From an uncultured Elusimicrobiales bacterium (GTDB lineage Bacteria; Elusimicrobiota; Elusimicrobia; Elusimicrobiales; Elusimicrobiaceae): a stretch of 10,207 bases of DNA. Made by a program: the position numbers and the translations under genes. Below the pieces are notes generated by a model. The model had not been told where the DNA came from. It saw only the letters and a program-made list of their open reading frames with translations, and ran no database searches. Shown here piece by piece: positions 5,772 through 10,207 of this stretch. Every line of letters begins with the position of its first letter. The first letter of the stretch is position 1. The stretch lies in the NCBI GenBank assembly GCA_944325235.1, contig CALUZE010000037.1:1-10207 (forward strand), given 5' to 3'.

Positions 5772-7166
5772 ATGAAAAAAATGCTGTGCAACACCTATTT
5801 TTTGGTGTTCTCCATTATGGTGTTCGTGGCCGCACTGACGTGGATCGTCCCCTCCGGCCAATATGACCGGGTAGAAGCAGACGGCCGCACCTATGCGGTA
5901 GCCGGTTCCTATCACACCGTGGACAGAGCCCCCCAAGGCATCGGGGCCATTCTGTCCGCCCCCGTAGAAGGTTTCACCCAATGTGCGGAAATCATCGCGT
6001 TTATTTTGGTGGTCGGCGCGCTGTTTACGATTATTGAACGCACGGGCGCCATCAATACGATGATTAAGAAGGTCAGCTTCTTCTTTGCCAACAAACCGCG
6101 ATACCAAAAGTGGTTCATTCCGGTATGTATGTTTTTGTTCTCGCTGTGCGGGGCTATGTTCGGAATGGAAGAAGAAACGCTGATTTTTATCCCTATTTTT
6201 ATTCCGCTGGCCCTTTCGCTGGGGTATGACACGGTAGTCGGGATGTCCATTCCTTTCATCGGGGCGTTTACGGGTTTTTCGTCGGCGTTTGTCAACCCGT
6301 TTACGGTGGGCATTGCCCAAACCATTGCCCAACTGCCGATGTATTCCGGCTGGCAGTACCGCCTGGTGATTTGGTTTATTTTCACGTCCGTCGTGGCGGG
6401 GTTTTTCACCTGGTACGGCGAACGCGTGCGCAAAAATCCGACCAAAAGTTTAACCTATAAAATGGACCTGGAAAAACGCGCCGAGCTGAAAGTGATTAAC
6501 GACGTGGTGGTGGACCAAACCTTCCACTTAACGCGCGCACACAAACTGGTGATCGGCTCGTTTTTGGCGGGGATGGTCATTCTGTTTTACGGCGTCATCC
6601 GCTACCAGTGGTATATGATTGAAATTGCCGCCGTGTTTTTGGGCGTGTCCATTGCCAGTGCATATTTCGGCAAACTGACGCTGGACCAAACGACCGACGC
6701 CATTATTGACGGCGCAAAATCCATGATCAGCGTGTGCATTTTGATGGCGCTGGCGCGCTCCATTGTGATTGTGGCCACCAACGGACACATTTTGGATACG
6801 TTCCTGCACGCCATGACCAAAAGCGTGGGCGGGCTGCACCCCATTTTGGCCTCGCAGGCGATGTTCGTCATCCAAACGATTTTGAACTTCTTTATCGCCT
6901 CCGGTTCCGGCCAGGCCGTGCTGACCATGCCCATTATGGTCCCGCTGGGGGACTTGGTAAACGTCTCGCGCCAGACCGTCATTTTGGCCTACCAGTTCGG
7001 CGAAGGCTGGGGCAACCCCATTATCCCCACCGCCCCCGTTACGATGGGTGCGTTGGCGTTGGCCGGGATATCGTACCCCACGTGGGTCAAGTGGTTTTTA
7101 AAGCTGGAGGTAATCCTGATTATTCTCTCCCTGCTGCTGCTGATACCCGCTTATTTTATTTGGTAA
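5772..7166 (+). CDS. YfcC/DcuC-superfamily inner-membrane carrier, copy B
   Basis: This 464-residue carrier is a tandem paralog of the preceding gene; by eye about half of the aligned residues are identical. The same blocks are present: LTWIVPSG (22-29), FGMEEETLIFIPIFIPL (130-146), VNPFTVGIAQ (174-183), FIASGSGQAVLTMP (374-387), SRQT (399-402) and YPTWVKW (435-441). It lacks the roughly 23-residue insertion of copy A. E411 and Q381 sit in the GEGW and SGSGQ motifs and, from memory, look closer to typical YfcC proteins than copy A does. It is probably an ion-coupled carrier for a small organic anion, amino acid or peptide, but the substrate is unknown. ATG at 5772 is preceded by GAGG (5755-5758) at 13 nt; Met4 (5781) is the alternative start. 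Upstream lie a terminator and a palindrome; downstream is a terminator hairpin and a third transporter. Confidence 0.92.
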   Translation: MKKMLCNTYFLVFSIMVFVAALTWIVPSGQYDRVEADGRTYAVAGSYHTVDRAPQGIGAILSAPVEGFTQCAEIIAFILVVGALFTIIERTGAINTMIKKVSFFFANKPRYQKWFIPVCMFLFSLCGAMFGMEEETLIFIPIFIPLALSLGYDTVVGMSIPFIGAFTGFSSAFVNPFTVGIAQTIAQLPMYSGWQYRLVIWFIFTSVVAGFFTWYGERVRKNPTKSLTYKMDLEKRAELKVINDVVVDQTFHLTRAHKLVIGSFLAGMVILFYGVIRYQWYMIEIAAVFLGVSIASAYFGKLTLDQTTDAIIDGAKSMISVCILMALARSIVIVATNGHILDTFLHAMTKSVGGLHPILASQAMFVIQTILNFFIASGSGQAVLTMPIMVPLGDLVNVSRQTVILAYQFGEGWGNPIIPTAPVTMGALALAGISYPTWVKWFLKLEVILIILSLLLLIPAYFIW

Positions 7167-7176
7167 AATAAACCTA

Positions 7177-7204
7177 AGCCCCTTGGCCCGCCAAGGGGCT
7201 TTTT
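7177..7204 (+). terminator. Intrinsic terminator overlapping the next gene's leader
   Basis: AGCCCCTTGG (7177-7186) pairs perfectly with CCAAGGGGCT (7191-7200) around a CCCG loop, followed by T residues to 7204. It fills almost the whole 43-bp gap between copy B and the symporter ATG at 7210. Either the symporter depends on readthrough or its promoter lies inside copy B. Confidence 0.88.
7193..7198 (+). promoter_or_regulatory. Possible ribosome binding site buried in the terminator stem
   Basis: AAGGGG at 7193-7198 is the only purine run before the symporter ATG (7210), 11 nt away. It could pair with the 16S anti-Shine-Dalgarno with one G-U pair. It lies in the 3' arm of the hairpin at 7177-7200 and would be hidden when that hairpin forms. 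Confidence 0.4.
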
Positions 7205-7209
7205 GAAAT

Positions 7210-8640
7210 ATGCTCAACGAACTGAAAACCGTTTCCTATTTCCACGCCGCGGACTGGGCGGTATTTTTTGCGGTACTGGCCGCCACCGCCGGCGCGGCCA
7301 TTTACGGCAACCGCCGCCTGAAAAAGAAACAAGGTTCCAAACCTTCCGGCATATTGGACTACCTGCTGATGGGCCGGCAGTTGACGCTGCCCCTGTTTGT
7401 GGCTACGCTGGTGGCCACGTGGTACGGCGGTATTTTCGGCGTGAATGAAATCACCTTTAACTACGGCATTTACAATTTTGTAACGCAGGGCCTGTTTTGG
7501 TACGTAGCGTATTTGATTTTTGCGTTTTTTATCGCTCCCAAAGTCGCCCAATATCAATCCGTCACTCTGCCGGATTTAACCGAGCAGATGTTCGGGCCCA
7601 AATCGGCCAAAGTGGCGGCCGTGTTTACGTTTTTTTACATTACGCCGGTGGCGTACGTGCTGAGCCTGGGAATGTTTTTGCATATGGTGTTTGGCATCGG
7701 CGTGCTGCCCGGTATGGCGCTGGGCACGCTGTTTGCGGGACTGTACACGGCGTGGGGCGGGTTCCGCTCGGTGGTGTTTTCGGACCTGGTACAGTTTTTT
7801 GTGATGTGCAGCGCGGTGCTGCTGGTGGTTATATTTTCCGTGCACACGTTTGGCGGATTAGATTTTTTGAAAGCCCATTTGCCGGCCTCGCACTTTACGC
7901 TGACGGGCGGCAACTCCTGGCTCAACACACTGATTTGGGGATTTATCGCCTTGTCCACGCTCATTGACCCGAGCTTCTACCAACGCTGCTTCGCCGCCAA
8001 AAACCCGGACGTCGTAAAAAAAGGCGTTTTAATTTCCACCTTCATCTGGTTCTGCTTTGACTTGTGCACCACGGCGGGCTCGCTGTATGCGCGCGCGCTT
8101 TTGCCGCAGGCCCAGCCCGGGCAGGCGTATTTTTTCTACTCCATTCAGCTTTTGCCCGTCGGCTTGCGCGGATTTTTTGTGGCGGGGATTTTGGCCATTA
8201 TTTTGTCCACGCTTAATTCGTTTTTGTTTATCGCGTCCAACACGCTCAGCTTTGACTTGTTGCGCACCCGGTTTAAAAACGTGGTGCTTTCCAACCGTAT
8301 TGCCATTTTTGCCGTGGGCGTGTTAGCCATTGCGTTGGCGCACTTGCTGCACGGCAGTTTTAAAGAAATTTGGCTGGTGCTGGGGTCGTATTTTTCGGCG
8401 TGTTTATTGGTACCGATTTTGATGGGCTATTTGTCCCCGGGGCGCATCAGCGACAAACTGTTTGTGGGAGCGTCTTTGGCCAGCGCGGCCGCCATGACGG
8501 CGTGGCGCTTTATCCCCAAACACGAACTATTGCAAGCGCTGGACCCGTTTTACATTGGCGTAGCCACGGGGCTGATAATCCTGTTGTTCTGCCGCCGGCG
8601 GCGGGAGGAGGCGTATGTTACGCGCATTACTTATCGGTAA
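7210..8640 (+). CDS. Sodium:solute symporter (SSS family), candidate thiamine or precursor transporter
   Basis: A 476-residue multi-spanning Na+-driven symporter of the SSS family (PutP, PanF, SGLT relatives). Family blocks are DYLLMGRQL (50-58), VATWYGG (68-74), YTAWGG (179-184), FSDLVQ (190-195), DPSFYQR (253-259), ILSTLNS (331-337) in the segment that holds the Na+-site Ser/Thr in the family, and SNTLSFDL (343-350). The N-terminal DYxxxGR plus WYGG pattern is usual for the family. The last 26 bp overlap the thiamine pyrophosphokinase gene, whose ribosome binding site lies inside this gene, so the two are probably co-translated. Thiamine or a precursor as substrate is an inference from this coupling; SSS-type thiamine transporter candidates (named ThiV, from memory) have been proposed elsewhere. 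The start at 7210 has no free Shine-Dalgarno; the only candidate lies in the preceding hairpin. The C-terminus is Arg-rich (CRRRRE, 461-466). Confidence 0.92.
   Translation: MLNELKTVSYFHAADWAVFFAVLAATAGAAIYGNRRLKKKQGSKPSGILDYLLMGRQLTLPLFVATLVATWYGGIFGVNEITFNYGIYNFVTQGLFWYVAYLIFAFFIAPKVAQYQSVTLPDLTEQMFGPKSAKVAAVFTFFYITPVAYVLSLGMFLHMVFGIGVLPGMALGTLFAGLYTAWGGFRSVVFSDLVQFFVMCSAVLLVVIFSVHTFGGLDFLKAHLPASHFTLTGGNSWLNTLIWGFIALSTLIDPSFYQRCFAAKNPDVVKKGVLISTFIWFCFDLCTTAGSLYARALLPQAQPGQAYFFYSIQLLPVGLRGFFVAGILAIILSTLNSFLFIASNTLSFDLLRTRFKNVVLSNRIAIFAVGVLAIALAHLLHGSFKEIWLVLGSYFSACLLVPILMGYLSPGRISDKLFVGASLASAAAMTAWRFIPKHELLQALDPFYIGVATGLIILLFCRRRREEAYVTRITYR
8603..8611 (+). promoter_or_regulatory. Ribosome binding site of thiN inside the symporter gene
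   Basis: GGGAGGAGG lies 3-6 nt (by register) before the ATG at 8615. It is within the symporter coding sequence and decides the overlapping start. Confidence 0.8.
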
Positions 8641-9238
8641 CGGGCAAACCCCGCAGGCCGAGTTTTTAAAACCGCTCGCGCAGGCGGCCGATTGGGTGCT
8701 GGCCGCAGACGGCGGGGCCGACCGCGCACTGGCCGCGGGCGTAACGCCGGACGCCATCATCGGCGATTTGGATTCCGTTTCCGCCCGGGCCAAACAATGC
8801 GTCCGCCCGGAAAACCTTATTTTTGTGGACAACCAAAACAATACCGATTTGGAAAAAGCCCTGGACTTTCTGCTCGCCCGCGGGTGCAGGCACGTCACGC
8901 TGACGGGCTTTATGGGCGGGCGGCTGGACTTTACGCTGGGGAACTTTTTATCGGTCTTTCCGTACGCCAAAAAAATGCAGCTGACGTTTGCCGGCCCCGG
9001 CTGGAAAATCTACCCGGTGGAACACGCGCGGCGCTTTGCCTGCAAACCGGGAACGCGGGTGAGCTTAATCCCGCTGAAAACCTGCCGCGGCGTAACGATA
9101 AGCGGCCTAAAATATCCGCTTAAAAACGCTCTCTTGCCCTTTGGCAAAACCGGCCGCACGCTAAGCAACCAAACCACCGGCAAAGCGTTTACCGTATCCC
9201 TAAAAAGCGGATTTTTGTTTGTATACGCCGAAGAATAA
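8615..9238 (+). CDS. thiN: Thiamine pyrophosphokinase
   Basis: The enzyme converts thiamine and ATP to thiamine diphosphate and AMP, the salvage route to the active cofactor. The 207 residues match the bacterial family in length and motif order: ADGGADRAL (31-39), PDAIIGDLDSV (45-55) with the Mg-ATP Asp residues, NNTDLEKAL (75-83), GFMGGRLDF (98-106), VSLIPL (149-154), GVTISGLKYPL (159-169) and SNQ (184-186). The usual DH after GGR is here DF (F106), a change at a conserved position. The start has a strong GGGAGGAGG site and lies 26 bp inside the symporter gene, implying coupling. No TPP riboswitch is visible before this gene or the symporter. A terminator follows. The window contains no de novo thiamine biosynthesis gene. 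Confidence 0.93.
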   Translation: MLRALLIGNGQTPQAEFLKPLAQAADWVLAADGGADRALAAGVTPDAIIGDLDSVSARAKQCVRPENLIFVDNQNNTDLEKALDFLLARGCRHVTLTGFMGGRLDFTLGNFLSVFPYAKKMQLTFAGPGWKIYPVEHARRFACKPGTRVSLIPLKTCRGVTISGLKYPLKNALLPFGKTGRTLSNQTTGKAFTVSLKSGFLFVYAEE

Positions 9239-9251
9239 CCGCCATTTAAAC

Positions 9252-9285
9252 AAATAAAACCCCGGAATAGCCGGGGTTTTATTTT
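9252..9285. terminator. Bidirectional terminator between thiN and the TPR gene
   Basis: A 14-bp perfect stem, 9252-9265 with 9271-9284, encloses the 5-nt loop AATAG. The CCCCGG/CCGGGG core is flanked by A-rich and T-rich arms on either side, so it works for both convergent genes (stops at 9238 and 9298). Confidence 0.92.
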
Positions 9286-9297
9286 GCAAAAATTTGT

Positions 9298-10207
9298 CTA
9301 GTTTTGCTCGGGCAGTTTGTTGTAGAGCTTTTGGGCTTCTTTAAAGGAGGAACTTGCCGCCTGCAAATACGGGCGGGCGTCTTCGTACCGGCCCAAAGCG
9401 TACAGCACCACGCCCAGATGGTAGGCAATTTCCGGGTTGGCCTGCACAATTTCCGGCGCCACGGCCGAAAGGATATCGGCTGCCTGCTGATATTTGCCCT
9501 GCTTAAAATACACCCAAGCCTGCGTGTCTATAAACGAATTGTCATCGGGGTACAGCGCCAGCGCGCGGGCAATATATTCCTGGGCGTCGTCCAGGCGGGT
9601 GTTGCGCTCGGCCAGCGAATAGGCATACAAGTTAAGCGCGGGCGCATGCTTGGGGTTTTGCTCCAGCAATACGTTTAATTGCTCGTCCAGTTCTTTATAT
9701 TTTTTCAAACTGTCCAGCGTAAAGGCATATTGCAGGCGGGCCTCCTGATAAGCGGGATTCGTTTCCAGCAATTTTTTAAACACGTTGGCGGCTTTTTTGT
9801 ATTCCCCGCGGTCGTTTAACGCCAGCGCATAGAAAAAAGCAATTTCCACATTTCCGTCAAATTTTTTGTAAGCTTGCTGAAGCGTATCCAAACTTTCTTC
9901 CGGTTGGTTGAGCTGCTGCAGGTAAAAACTGACCTGCAGCCATTTGCCGGCCGAACGGTCAAAATCGGACGAGTCCCGCAGGTACGCAATCGCGCGGGAA
10001 AAGTCCCCCCGCTGTTCGGACAGTTTGGCCAGAAAATAGGCGGAAGGCACGTCGCCGTTATCATCGGCCTTGGCTTTTAAAAAGTATTCTTCGGCTTTGG
10101 GCAAATCGTTGGCCAGCAAATACACCGACGCCATGCGCGACAGGGTACCCGCATTGGAGTAACCCATTTTTTCCAATTCTTCAAATTCGTGCAGCATCAA
10201 AAAATAC
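9298..10207 (-). CDS. Tetratricopeptide repeat protein, C-terminal part
   Basis: At least 302 residues of a TPR protein are visible, and the frame stays open to the window edge. The true N-terminus (and any signal peptide or lipobox) is therefore probably outside, and the in-frame TTG at 10200 is unlikely to be the start. Successive 34-residue helical pairs are clear, with typical A/Y/G/P positions: LPKAEEYFLKA, DFSRAIAYL, PEESLDTLQQAY, YKKAANVFKKLLETNP, LDDAQEYIARALALYPDD, KYQQAADIL and YEDARPYLQAA. The segment LNLYAYSLAERNTRLDDAQ followed by DTQAWVYFKQGKY is a pattern common in bacterial exported or outer-membrane TPR lipoproteins. TPRs bind protein partners; the partner here is unknown. 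It is convergent with thiN and unlikely to share its function. Confidence 0.88.
   Translation of the reverse strand, partial: YFLMLHEFEELEKMGYSNAGTLSRMASVYLLANDLPKAEEYFLKAKADDNGDVPSAYFLAKLSEQRGDFSRAIAYLRDSSDFDRSAGKWLQVSFYLQQLNQPEESLDTLQQAYKKFDGNVEIAFFYALALNDRGEYKKAANVFKKLLETNPAYQEARLQYAFTLDSLKKYKELDEQLNVLLEQNPKHAPALNLYAYSLAERNTRLDDAQEYIARALALYPDDNSFIDTQAWVYFKQGKYQQAADILSAVAPEIVQANPEIAYHLGVVLYALGRYEDARPYLQAASSSFKEAQKLYNKLPEQN

Noticed and set aside
4884..6332. Long minus-strand open frame (482 codons) across both YfcC genes
   Set aside because: It lies opposite two clear transporter genes, spans their intergenic terminator and has a composition typical of an antisense shadow, with no recognisable motif.
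10198..10200. TTG as the real start of the TPR protein
   Set aside because: The frame continues open to the window edge, the visible part begins inside a helix pair, and fewer than 8 bases remain upstream, so no start signal can be judged.

Overview
The window is about 10.2 kb of dense bacterial sequence of mid GC content. It has strong Shine-Dalgarno sites, short intergenic gaps and hairpin terminators at most transcription unit ends. The first bases are the 3' end of a type A-like RNase P RNA, which argues against a Bacillus-type (type B) lineage. An exported protein, three sodium- or ion-coupled carriers and thiamine salvage fit a host-associated or fermentative Gram-negative-like bacterium. 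My best guess is a gut-associated Elusimicrobiota member, but no marker in the window proves this and the assignment is weak.

Layout. Positions 1-110 hold the rnpB tail and its terminator. Positions 198-1586 (+) encode an unrecognised exported protein whose C-terminal third looks like a degenerate response-regulator receiver domain. A bidirectional terminator separates it from a minus-strand operon (4022 down to 1638) of rsmI, tsaC and a membrane-anchored histidine kinase. These are translationally packed: rsmI and tsaC overlap by 23 bp, and the tsaC stop codon overlaps the kinase Shine-Dalgarno site. A divergent, AT-rich intergenic region (4023-4188) precedes a plus-strand transporter block. 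This holds two tandem YfcC/DcuC-superfamily carriers (4189-5655 and 5772-7166), an SSS-family sodium:solute symporter (7210-8640) and thiamine pyrophosphokinase (8615-9238), which overlaps the symporter by 26 bp. A second bidirectional terminator follows, then the C-terminal part of a minus-strand TPR protein that runs off the window.

How the genes may work together. RsmI and TsaC both tune decoding, by 16S rRNA 2'-O-methylation and tRNA t6A synthesis. The symporter/thiamine pyrophosphokinase pair looks like an uptake-and-activate module for thiamine, an inference from the overlap. The two YfcC paralogs share a backbone but differ at charged residues in conserved C-terminal motifs, suggesting different substrates. 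I see no CRISPR array, insertion sequence, tRNA or phage gene. The most unusual items are the secreted pseudo-receiver protein, the symporter-thiN coupling, and a terminator hairpin that covers the only visible ribosome binding site of the symporter.
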